Below, one piece after another: positions 1 to 6,248 of a DNA stretch of 9,748 nt (position 1 is its first letter; the number at the start of each line of letters is the position of its first letter). The DNA is from JAJPJX01 sp964568355. Its GTDB lineage: Bacteria; Acidobacteriota; Terriglobia; Bryobacterales; Bryobacteraceae. The notes beneath the pieces are model-generated. The model worked only from the letters and a program-made list of their open reading frames with translations, was not told the origin of the DNA and made no database searches. The position numbers and the translations under genes are program-made. Where the stretch lies: NCBI GenBank assembly GCA_964568355.1, contig CAZMRK010000603.1, positions 1-9,748 on the forward strand. The letters run 5' to 3'.

Positions 1-162
1 CTGCTGCGCGAGCACCAGCTTTCCCAGGGAAGGGCAGCGGAATTGCTTGGCGTCAGCCGTTCTGACTTTTTCCCGCTGATGGCAAAATACCGGATCGCGA
101 CTATCGATCTGTCGGCCGAAGAACTTGGGAAGGACTTGGATCAGCCTTTTCCCCGACAGTGA
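1..162 (+). CDS. UPF0175-type antitoxin, C-terminal part (5' end outside window)
   Basis: The frame is open from base 1 to the TGA at 160-162 and gives 53 residues. It begins LLREHQLSQGRAAELLGVSR and continues with SDFFPLMAKYRIATIDLS. The pattern 'S-x-GRAAELLGVSR-x-x-F', then a short tail with a D-L-S-x-EEL motif, is typical of the C-terminal half of the UPF0175 family. These are small helix-turn-helix-like proteins usually encoded just before a DUF3368 PIN-like toxin, where they act as the antitoxin (family knowledge). The next gene, 24 bases downstream in the same frame, is exactly such a partner, which supports the call. The start and N-terminal half lie outside the window, so the promoter and any autoregulatory operator cannot be seen. 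Confidence 0.8.
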   Translation: MLREHQLSQGRAAELLGVSRSDFFPLMAKYRIATIDLSAEELGKDLDQPFPRQ

Positions 163-186
163 GCGAGGGCCAGTACCGCGCCAATT

Positions 187-656
187 GTGTCTGACGCCGG
201 TCCGCTCCTGCCTTTTGCTCGGGCCGGCGGCCTGGATTTGCTCAAAGCGGCCACGGGCAAGATCCTCATTCCCGAGGCGGTCTACCGCAGAACTACCTTA
301 GCACGAACCTCGGCGCCCGGCGCAGCAGAAATAGCGCAAGCCACCTGGATTAGGCACCAAGTGGTCGCCAACCGCATACTGGTCAGCCAACTGCCGGCCA
401 AACCGCATGCGGGCGAACGCGAAGCGCTTGTTCCGGCGAAAGAATTAGGGGCGACGTTGCTCGTTGATGAACGCGACGCCCGCCTGCAGGCTCAACTTCT
501 CGGGATTCCGTATTTCGGCAGTCTCCGTGTTCTCAAGGAGCTCAAAGATCGGGCATTATCTCCACCGTCAAGCCTGTCCTAGGTCAACTCATCCAAAACG
601 GCCTCTACCTCGCCCCGGAACTCTACCGCGAATTCCTGCGCCGAATGAACGAATAG
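187..656 (+). pseudogene. DUF3368 / PIN-like toxin of a toxin-antitoxin pair, frameshifted
   Basis: The product is a VapC-like PIN-fold protein, expected to be a metal-dependent RNase paired with the upstream antitoxin. The GTG at 187 is the only plausible start, because the antitoxin stop at 160-162 is in the same frame. The N-terminus SDAGPL carries the first acidic residue (Asp3). GEREAL (Glu77) and LLVDERDAR (Asp94, Asp97) supply the other conserved acids. The frame ends at 582 after a non-homologous tail, KDRALSPPSSLS. Switching frame at about 552 gives GIISTVKPVLGQLIQNGLYL and then APELYREFLRRMNE, ending at TAG 654-656, which is the expected DUF3368 C-terminus. Adding one G to the GGG run at 551-553 would restore a protein of about 156 residues. 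The acidic residues all lie before the break, so only the C-terminal helices are lost. It is either a real inactivating mutation or a homopolymer sequencing error. Confidence 0.78.
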
Positions 657-679
657 CCCACACCCGGGGTGTCTCAATC

Positions 680-713
680 AGCCAACCACTTCCTGCGGCT
701 GGCTCTTTTTTTT
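680..713 (+). terminator. Rho-independent terminator after the toxin-antitoxin genes
   Basis: AGCCAACC (680-687) pairs with GGCTGGCT (697-704), giving an 8-bp stem with one A/C mismatch around a 9-base loop. One C and then eight consecutive T (706-713) follow. It sits 24 bases after the restored toxin stop at 656, the expected place to end that transcript. Confidence 0.7.
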
Positions 714-742
714 GAGTCTGTCTACTGCAACTTGACAACGAT

Positions 743-789
743 AATGGTTTTTCCTTGCCTGCTCGTACCGGCAAGGGCTTGAAACCATT
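743..789. repeat. Nested inverted repeat (long imperfect hairpin)
   Basis: Two perfect inverted-repeat pairs are nested. The outer arms are AATGGTTT (743-750) and AAACCATT (782-789). The inner arms are CCTTGCC (753-759) and GGCAAGG (770-776), closing a 10-base loop. A small asymmetric internal loop (2 versus 5 bases) separates the two stems. No T-run follows on either strand, so it is not a classical terminator. It could be a REP-like palindrome or a structured RNA element. It is the only clear structure in the gene-free stretch from 714 to the tRNA gene. Confidence 0.5.
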
Positions 790-939
790 GATCATCTGGT
801 AAGAGAGAAGTACTTGCTGGACGGCGCCAACAGCGGGCAGATCAAGGCGCCAATCTGCCAAGAAAATCTCGTCTACAAAATTATCTACAGGCAGTTTCAA
901 AGGCAGGCTAAATTACCTTCGTAAATTGTTGATTCTAAA

Positions 940-1017
940 TGGTCGGGCCGCCGGGATTTGAACCCGGGACCTCTTGCACCCCAAGCAAGCGCGCTAGCCA
1001 GGCTGCGCCACGGCCCG
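940..1017 (-). tRNA. tRNA-Pro (anticodon GGG)
   Basis: Read on the minus strand, the full cloverleaf is present. The acceptor stem is CGGGCCG with CGGCCCG (7 bp). The D arm is GCGC-AGCCTGGCTA-GCGC. The anticodon stem is CTTGC/GCAAG with loop TTGGGGT, so positions 34-36 are GGG, and the T arm is CCGGG-TTCAAAT-CCCGG. The discriminator is A and the 3' CCA is encoded (bases 942-940). Anticodon GGG reads proline codon CCC (and CCU by wobble). Length is 78 bases with CCA. The gene faces away from pcrA, so it is a separate transcription unit. Confidence 0.96.
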
Positions 1018-1026
1018 AAAATACTC

Positions 1027-1055
1027 AGTTTACACGTTTCTGCGTCCACTCGCCA
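1027..1055 (-). promoter_or_regulatory. Possible promoter of the tRNA-Pro gene
   Basis: On the minus strand TGGCGA (1055-1050) and TAAACT (1032-1027) are separated by 17 bases, and a TG dinucleotide precedes the -10-like box. The -10 element ends 9 bases before the tRNA 5' end, a sensible distance for a short leader. The -35 match is poor (3 of 6), so this is a suggestion only. Confidence 0.35.
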
Positions 1056-1149
1056 CGCAAGACCTTGGAAAACGACGGAATGAAGGCGAACCGGAAGCGA
1101 AAGTGGCTCAATTCCACCGCTTACGCCGAGGTGGCTAAGCCACTCATGG

Positions 1150-1155
1150 TAAAAT
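1150..1155 (+). promoter_or_regulatory. Possible -10 box for pcrA
   Basis: TAAAAT differs from the TATAAT consensus at one position and lies 19 bases before the pcrA ATG, so transcripts would have a short leader. No convincing -35 box is seen at 16-18 bp spacing. A 13-base palindrome (GTGGC-TAA-GCCAC, 1131-1143) sits immediately upstream, where an operator could act. Confidence 0.3.
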
Positions 1156-1174
1156 CCATAATGTTTCCCCTCGC

Positions 1175-3598
1175 ATGGACTTTCTCAAAGGGTTGAATCC
1201 CCAGCAGCGTGAGGCAGTCGCTCATACGGAAGGGCCGCTTTTGATCCTGGCCGGTGCAGGCAGCGGCAAAACCCGCGTGATCACGCACCGCATCGCGCAC
1301 ATCATTCGCGACCTCCACGTCCCGCCCTCCGCGGTGCTGGCGGTCACGTTCACCAACAAGGCGGCGAGCGAGATGCGAGACCGGGTGGCTTCCCTGCTGG
1401 ACGATCCCGAACTGTCTGCGCGTACCAATCTTTCCACGTTCCATTCGTTTTGCGTACGGCTGCTGCGCCGGGATGGGGATTCCTTAGCGCAGATTCGCCC
1501 CGGCTTTACCCGGCGCTTTAATATATATGATGAGGATGACCAGCTCGCGATCGTCCGAGCGTCCTTCCGTCATCTTGGCCTGGATGAAAAATTCATGCAG
1601 TACCGGCCGGTGCTTTCTCGCATCAGCCATGCCAAGAACCTGAAGCAGACCCCGCAAGATCTGTACAACCAGGCAACCGACCCTCGGATCAGCAAGCTCG
1701 CCGTACTCTTCGAGGAATACGAAAAGGCGCTTCGCCTCGCCAATGCATTGGATTTCGACGACTTGCTGCTCGAAACCGTACGTCTGTTGCGCCACGACGA
1801 AACCACTCGCGACGCCTACAACCGCCGTCTGGCCTATCTGATGATCGATGAGTACCAGGACACCAACCGCTCCCAATATGAGTTGATGCGCCTGCTATCG
1901 TGGGGCCACAACAACATTTGTGTAGTGGGGGATGAGGACCAGTCGATCTATAGCTGGCGTGGCGCCGATATTCGGAACATCCTGGATTTTGAGCAGGATT
2001 TTCCAACCGCGTTGACCATCCGCCTGGAGCAGAACTATCGGTCCACCAAGAACATCCTTACCGCAGCAGGCGCGGTCGTCTCACACAACAAGGCTCGGAA
2101 GGGCAAAAAGCTATGGACCGATTCTGATTTCGGCGAGCCTTTGGGTTACTATGCAGGATTCGATGCCGAAAATGAGGCTCTCTTCATTGCCGATACCATC
2201 GAGCGAGTCCTGGCAGCAAATCCGGCCGAGCGCGTGGCAGTTCTATATCGCACCAACTTCCAGTCGCGCCAGATCGAAGAGGCGCTGCGCCGATACGGCC
2301 GAAAATATCTGGTCGTCGGCGGATTCAGTTTCTATCAGCGCGCCGAAATCAAAGACATCGTTGGTTATCTCAAGCTGGCCAGTTCAAACCACGATTCGAT
2401 GAGTCTCCTGCGTGTGATTAACACGCCGGCCCGAGGCATCGGACGCAGCACCATTGAGCAAATCGATCAGTACGCCCGCCAAAACGGTCTTAGCCTTTGG
2501 GCCGCTCTTTGCCGCATGCTGGACCAGCAACTGTTTCCGACGCGGGCGCAATCGGCGGCGGTGGCCTTCAAAAATCTGGTGGATGAGCTGAGCCTGGCTG
2601 TGACATCAAAGCCCCTGGGGGAAACCGTCCGATTTCTGATCGAGCGCACGGGCTACCGGCAGATGCTGGAGGAAGAAAACACGCCGGAAGCCCAGACACG
2701 CCTCGAGAATCTGATGGAATTAGCCAACGCCGCGGCAGATTCTGAGGAACGCGGAGAGGGCGTCGTCGATTTCCTGGATCATGCGTCGTTGGTAGCCGAT
2801 GCAGATAACATTGACGAAGGGGCGCAGGTGACGCTCTTGACCCTGCACAATGCCAAGGGGCTGGAGTTTCCAATAGTCTTTCTGACCGGCCTTGAGGAAG
2901 GATTGTTCCCGCACAGCCGCTCCTTGAATTCCGAGGAGATGCTTGAGGAGGAGCGGCGGCTCTGCTACGTGGGCATGACCCGTGCTGAGAAGCGGCTGAT
3001 CCTTACCTGGGCTCGTTACCGTAGACGTTTCGGCGGTGGTGAGCAGGAACGTTCTCTGCCCTCACGTTTTCTGGAAGAAGTTCCGCAGCACCTCATCGTA
3101 AACCTGGGAGAGGAAGACAAGGTGCCGCAAGTGGATTTGACGGCCGAACGGTACGACGTGAGGCAAACCGCGAGGCGCAATACGTTCACGGGCAAAACCT
3201 ACAACTCGCTGGATAACATCTCCCAGTTCTTTCAGGAGCGCGGGATGGCCTTTCCTGGTGCTTCGCGGCCAGGCGGGGCGTCTGGCCGTCCAATGGCCCG
3301 TCCGTCACAGCCTCCCATGAGTGGCTCCTTGTCTGGCTCCTATGCACCCGTAAAGCCAGGGGCGCCGACATCGGCAACGAAAAATGCGTCCGCTCCACGC
3401 TCTTCCTCCCCGCCCCCTCGCACGACAGCGTCCAGAGGAACGCGGGCCGGAATGACCGTCGAACATCCCAAGTACGGCACTGGCGTGGTTGTCCGGCGCG
3501 AGGGCGAGGGAGACGAAGCCAAACTTACTATCAGTTTCCCGGGATATGGCCTGAAGAAACTGGTAGAGAAATATGCAGGATTGAAGAGAGAACCATGA
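1175..3598 (+). CDS. pcrA: ATP-dependent 3'-5' DNA helicase PcrA/UvrD
   Basis: This is a superfamily 1A helicase that unwinds DNA in nucleotide-excision and mismatch repair and clears proteins from DNA. The 807 residues carry the full motif set. The Q motif LNPQQREAV is at 7-15 and Walker A GAGSGKT at 27-33. Motif Ia TFTNKAA is at about 58-64, and motif II MIDEYQD at 223-229. Motif III VVGDEDQSIYSWRGAD is at 250-265 and motif IV LEQNYRST at 284-291. Motif V, LTLHNAKGLEF, is at about 555-565, and motif VI EERRLCYVGMTRAEKR at 592-607. A Ser/Pro/Gly-rich linker (about 690-758) leads to a C-terminal Tudor-like domain (GMTVEHPKYGTGVV onwards), which in PcrA/UvrD contacts RNA polymerase. Length is slightly above the usual 720-780. 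The ATG at 1175 puts the Q motif where the family has it, although no strong Shine-Dalgarno precedes it. The stop overlaps the start of the next small gene. pcrA versus uvrD naming is a matter of convention. Confidence 0.96.
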   Translation: MDFLKGLNPQQREAVAHTEGPLLILAGAGSGKTRVITHRIAHIIRDLHVPPSAVLAVTFTNKAASEMRDRVASLLDDPELSARTNLSTFHSFCVRLLRRDGDSLAQIRPGFTRRFNIYDEDDQLAIVRASFRHLGLDEKFMQYRPVLSRISHAKNLKQTPQDLYNQATDPRISKLAVLFEEYEKALRLANALDFDDLLLETVRLLRHDETTRDAYNRRLAYLMIDEYQDTNRSQYELMRLLSWGHNNICVVGDEDQSIYSWRGADIRNILDFEQDFPTALTIRLEQNYRSTKNILTAAGAVVSHNKARKGKKLWTDSDFGEPLGYYAGFDAENEALFIADTIERVLAANPAERVAVLYRTNFQSRQIEEALRRYGRKYLVVGGFSFYQRAEIKDIVGYLKLASSNHDSMSLLRVINTPARGIGRSTIEQIDQYARQNGLSLWAALCRMLDQQLFPTRAQSAAVAFKNLVDELSLAVTSKPLGETVRFLIERTGYRQMLEEENTPEAQTRLENLMELANAAADSEERGEGVVDFLDHASLVADADNIDEGAQVTLLTLHNAKGLEFPIVFLTGLEEGLFPHSRSLNSEEMLEEERRLCYVGMTRAEKRLILTWARYRRRFGGGEQERSLPSRFLEEVPQHLIVNLGEEDKVPQVDLTAERYDVRQTARRNTFTGKTYNSLDNISQFFQERGMAFPGASRPGGASGRPMARPSQPPMSGSLSGSYAPVKPGAPTSATKNASAPRSSSPPPRTTASRGTRAGMTVEHPKYGTGVVVRREGEGDEAKLTISFPGYGLKKLVEKYAGLKREP

Positions 3599-3753
3599 AT
3601 ACCAAAGCAATCACCGACAAGACCGAGCGTAAGAAGTTGAAGCGGGTAGCCCGCAAGAAGGCGGCTCCAAAAGCAAAAAGGGCTTCTGGAGTGGCTCGCG
3701 GCTCCATGAAGCGAAAAGTCAGGAAGATGGCCCAGGGCCAGCGCAAGCGCTAA
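3595..3753 (+). CDS. Small, highly basic protein of unknown function, overlapping pcrA
   Basis: A 52-residue frame starts at ATG 3595, overlapping the pcrA TGA as ATGA, and ends at TAA 3751-3753. By hand count 22 of 52 residues are Lys or Arg and only two are acidic (Asp8, Glu11), a net charge near +20. The sequence starts MNTKAITDKTERKKLKRVAR and ends MAQGQRKR. It has no hydrophobic segment and no Cys or His motif. The stop/start overlap and a purine-rich GAAGAGAG just upstream suggest translational coupling to pcrA. The composition resembles nucleic-acid-binding tails of histone-like or ribosomal proteins, so binding DNA or RNA alongside the helicase is a reasonable inference. I do not recognise a named family. 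It could also be a chance frame, but the tight overlap and the basic composition argue for a real gene. Confidence 0.6.
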   Translation: MNTKAITDKTERKKLKRVARKKAAPKAKRASGVARGSMKRKVRKMAQGQRKR

Positions 3754-3810
3754 TCCGGCGAGCCACATCCGCTCGGGGCTAGCTCAGGGACGGCCAGACG
3801 TTAGGACTTC

Positions 3811-5334
3811 GTGAGCCAACTGCTTCGCACGAAAAGTATCGATGCTCTTATTGCCGCTTCGGAAGAGCCGGCGACGCGGCTGCGCCGTACCCTGGGCCCT
3901 TGGAGTCTGACGGCGTTTGGCGTGGGCGCCGTGATCGGCTCCGGGATTTTTATCCTGACCGGCACAGCCGCTGCCGGCGAGACGCTCAGCTTTAAATCGA
4001 TTCTGCACGCGCCTGTGCTGGACCTGCTTCTGTACGGGGCCAACGCAGTGTCTACCGTCGGACGTCCAGGAGCTGGTCCAGGCATTGCATTGTCCTTCTT
4101 GCTAACCGCGTTTGCGTGCAGTTTTGCTGCGCTATGTTATGCGGAACTGGCATCGATGATTCCAATTGCCGGGAGTGCGTATACGTATGCGTACGCAACC
4201 TTGGGGGAGATCATCGCGTGGATCATCGGTTGGGACCTCATCCTGGAGTACGCCGTCTCCAATATGGCCGTGGCAGTGGGCTTCTCCGCCTACCTGAACG
4301 ACATCCTGGACGCCCTCTTCGGCGTCCATTTGCCTCCGGAACTCTCCGGCCCCATGATCGCAGACGGGCGCTTCACGGGAGCCTGGTTTAACCTACCTGC
4401 CCTGCTGATTCTCCTGCTTCTCACTTATCTCTTAGTACGCGGCATCCGGGAGAGCGCCAGCGCGAATAACGTCATGGTGCTCGTCAAAATCGGAGCGATT
4501 CTGATCTTCGTGTTCGGCGCATCGAAGGCTGTGCAATCATCCAACTGGCATCCTTTCCTGCCGAACGGGTTCTCCGGCGTGCTGACCGGTGCCGCCATTG
4601 TCTTCTTTACCTACATCGGATTCGATTCCGTGTCGACAGCGGCGGAAGAATGCAGGCGCCCCCAGCGCGATTTGCCTTTCGGCATTATCGCGACCCTTGT
4701 GGTCTGTGCGGCGCTTTATATCTCGGTGGCACTCGTACTAACAGGGGTGGCGAACTACAAGACGCTGAACAACGCCGCCCCGGTAGCCAATGCTCTAAAA
4801 TCGCTCGGATACGACCGAATCCGCCAATGGGTCAGCGTCGGAGCCATTATGGGAATGGTCTCCTCGCTGCTTGTATTCCAGTACGGCCAAGCGCGTATCT
4901 GGTTTGCAATGTCGCGCGACGGGCTTCTGCCGAAGGCATTTTCCCGCGTACACCCGACGCACAAAACGCCGCATGTCAGCACCTGGATTGCCGGGTTGGT
5001 GGTTGGGATTCCCGCCGGCATATGGGATATCGGGACCTTCGCGGACCTGGCCAACATCGGCACGCTCTTTGCATTCATCGTGGTTTCCTCCGGGGTCATT
5101 GTTTTGCGCCGGACTCAGCCACAGCGCGCCCGCGGTTTCCGCGTACCTTGGGCACCAGTGCTTCCTTCGATTTCCATTCTCTTCTGCGTGGTGCTCATGA
5201 TGGCCTTGCCCCTGGAGACCTGGGTTCGCTTTGTGGTGTGGCTGCTGGTGGGCTTTGCGATCTATTTCCCATTTGGACGAAAACACAGCACCCTGGCGAA
5301 GCCCGCTGGCGCTGCTGCCACCGACCGCCGCTGA
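3811..5334 (+). CDS. APC-family amino acid permease (cationic amino acid transporter-like)
   Basis: This is a 507-residue inner-membrane transporter with about 12 predicted membrane segments, belonging to the amino acid-polyamine-organocation superfamily. The first segment carries the signature VIGSGIF (41-47), part of the substrate-binding unwound helix. FAALCYAELASMIPIAGSAY (105-124) and FFTYIGFDSVSTAAEE (265-280) are typical of the CAT/YhdG-like branch, which imports or exchanges amino acids, often cationic ones. The substrate cannot be decided from sequence. The start is GTG 3811: an in-frame TAG at 3802-3804 excludes anything longer, and AGGA at 3803-3806 can serve as ribosome-binding site. 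A stretch of about 30 residues (58-88) after the first segment looks longer than in typical relatives. The gene lies 57 bases after the small basic gene and converges on the response regulator. Confidence 0.88.
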   Translation: MSQLLRTKSIDALIAASEEPATRLRRTLGPWSLTAFGVGAVIGSGIFILTGTAAAGETLSFKSILHAPVLDLLLYGANAVSTVGRPGAGPGIALSFLLTAFACSFAALCYAELASMIPIAGSAYTYAYATLGEIIAWIIGWDLILEYAVSNMAVAVGFSAYLNDILDALFGVHLPPELSGPMIADGRFTGAWFNLPALLILLLLTYLLVRGIRESASANNVMVLVKIGAILIFVFGASKAVQSSNWHPFLPNGFSGVLTGAAIVFFTYIGFDSVSTAAEECRRPQRDLPFGIIATLVVCAALYISVALVLTGVANYKTLNNAAPVANALKSLGYDRIRQWVSVGAIMGMVSSLLVFQYGQARIWFAMSRDGLLPKAFSRVHPTHKTPHVSTWIAGLVVGIPAGIWDIGTFADLANIGTLFAFIVVSSGVIVLRRTQPQRARGFRVPWAPVLPSISILFCVVLMMALPLETWVRFVVWLLVGFAIYFPFGRKHSTLAKPAGAAATDRR

Positions 5335-5338
5335 CCAT

Positions 5339-5365
5339 CCAGCCTCAAATTGCCCCTCGGGCTGG
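5339..5365. other. Hairpin between convergent genes
   Basis: CCAGCC (5339-5344) and GGCTGG (5360-5365) form a perfect 6-bp stem with a 15-base loop in the 43-base gap between the permease stop and the regulator stop. Neither strand has a T-run after it, so termination there would be weak or factor-dependent. It may serve both converging transcripts. Confidence 0.3.
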
Positions 5366-5377
5366 TCGTGTAAATCA

Positions 5378-6145
5378 TCACCACTGCAACAACTTCTGCA
5401 CTGCCCGAGCCTGGCGTTTGCTGACAATAAACTCCTGCTGGTTGCTTAACGTCAGCAGCCAGCGCTGGCTGCTGAGCGGTGCCATCTTGGCGACATGGTC
5501 CAGATTCACCAGAGCATTGCGATGAATCCGGGCGAAATTGAGGGAAGAAAGCTTTGCCTGGATCGTTTTCAGAGGCTGCGTGGCCAGATACCGCTGCTTC
5601 CTAGTGATCATCCAGACCAGTTCGCGATCCGCCTGAAATGCCAGCACCTGGCTGCTGTCGAGTAGATGATACTCCTCACCCACCCGTCCCACAATCTTGG
5701 TGGGCCGCTGGGCCGCGGGCTGCTGAGCGATCTCCTGCAGGCGCAGGAAGCTCTCGGCGACGGCTTGGGAATTTCGGCGCGCCTGGCGCGTCCGATCCAG
5801 ACACTTGGCCAGGCGCTCCTGCCCCACCGGCTTGAGCAGATAATCGATAGCTCCTGCTTCGAACGCCTGGATCGCATACTGATCGAATGCCGTCACAATG
5901 ACGATACTCGGCAGTACCGGTCCATTCAGGTTCCGCACCACCTCAAATCCGCCCATTCCCGGCATTTGCAGATCGAGAAACACCAGGTCCGGATGAAGCG
6001 TGTAAATCCGCTCGAGCGCTTGTCCGCCGTTCTCGGCCTCTCCGATCACCTCGACATCGTCAAACTCTGCCAGCTCTTCGCGCAAGACTTGTCGCGCCAC
6101 GGGTTCATCATCCACCACAAGCACTTTGATCGGCGCGCTGCTCAT
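5378..6145 (-). CDS. LytTR-family response regulator
   Basis: This 255-residue cytoplasmic transcription regulator is the output half of the two-component system with the kinase encoded upstream. The receiver domain (about 5-125) shows the acidic pocket Asp12-Asp13, the phospho-acceptor Asp58 in FLDLQMPG, Thr85 in IVTAF and Lys105 in LLKPVG. A linker of about 25 residues leads to a LytTR DNA-binding domain (about 148-252), with the typical ADRELVWM strand region and the F-x-R-IHRNALVNLDHV signature. LytTR regulators bind pairs of short direct repeats about two helical turns apart. Three matching repeats lie 53-103 bases before this start codon. The gene is 64 bases after the kinase stop, in the same direction, so co-transcription is likely, possibly with an extra internal promoter. 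The start ATG is preceded by the purine-rich GAGAAAGAAACGAC. Full length for the family. Confidence 0.94.
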   Translation of the reverse strand: MSSAPIKVLVVDDEPVARQVLREELAEFDDVEVIGEAENGGQALERIYTLHPDLVFLDLQMPGMGGFEVVRNLNGPVLPSIVIVTAFDQYAIQAFEAGAIDYLLKPVGQERLAKCLDRTRQARRNSQAVAESFLRLQEIAQQPAAQRPTKIVGRVGEEYHLLDSSQVLAFQADRELVWMITRKQRYLATQPLKTIQAKLSSLNFARIHRNALVNLDHVAKMAPLSSQRWLLTLSNQQEFIVSKRQARAVQKLLQW

Positions 6146-6197
6146 GTCGTTTCTTTCTCATGTACCACGGCAAACCTCAACGCCATAGGAACACCAG

Positions 6198-6248
6198 ATG
6201 AACGGCCGGTCACAGCAAATGAGCGGCCGCTTTTTCCCGATGAACGGA
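6198..6248 (-). promoter_or_regulatory. Putative LytTR-regulator binding repeats (three copies, 21-bp period)
   Basis: On the minus strand three 9-mers occur in direct orientation at exactly 21-bp intervals: TCCGTTCAT (6248-6240), GCCGCTCAT (6227-6219) and GCCGTTCAT (6206-6198). The published LytTR target is [TA][AC][CA]GTTN[AG][TG] repeated with a 12-13 bp spacer. By eye the first copy matches 9 of 9, the second 7 of 9 and the third 8 of 9, with 12-bp spacers. The array crosses the kinase stop codon (6210-6212) and lies just upstream of the LytTR regulator gene, as expected for autoregulation. Binding is inferred. Confidence 0.5.

Noticed and set aside
589..900. Minus-strand frame of 103 codons
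   Set aside because: It lies antisense to the real toxin C-terminus and the terminator. Its C-terminal part is Gly/Arg-rich low-complexity translation of the opposite strand, with no recognisable domain.
745..924. Open plus-strand frame of 59 codons (includes EKYLLDGANSGQIKAP)
   Set aside because: It has no ATG or GTG start and no clear ribosome-binding site, it starts inside the nested hairpin, and I recognise no family. Possibly a decayed gene remnant, but unsupported.
939..1196. Plus-strand frame starting MVGPPGFEPGTSC
   Set aside because: This is the well-known false protein produced by reading the antisense of a tRNA gene; the complete tRNA-Pro cloverleaf explains the region.
4650..5525. 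Plus-strand frame of 291 codons overlapping the permease and regulator
   Set aside because: It is a shadow frame across two well-supported genes on opposite strands, with no family resemblance.
6221..6235. Palindrome AGCGGCCGCT followed by TTTTT on the plus strand, as a terminator
   Set aside because: The plus strand has no gene ending here, and a 10-base palindrome without a loop cannot form a good terminator hairpin. It is better explained as part of the repeat array and kinase coding sequence.
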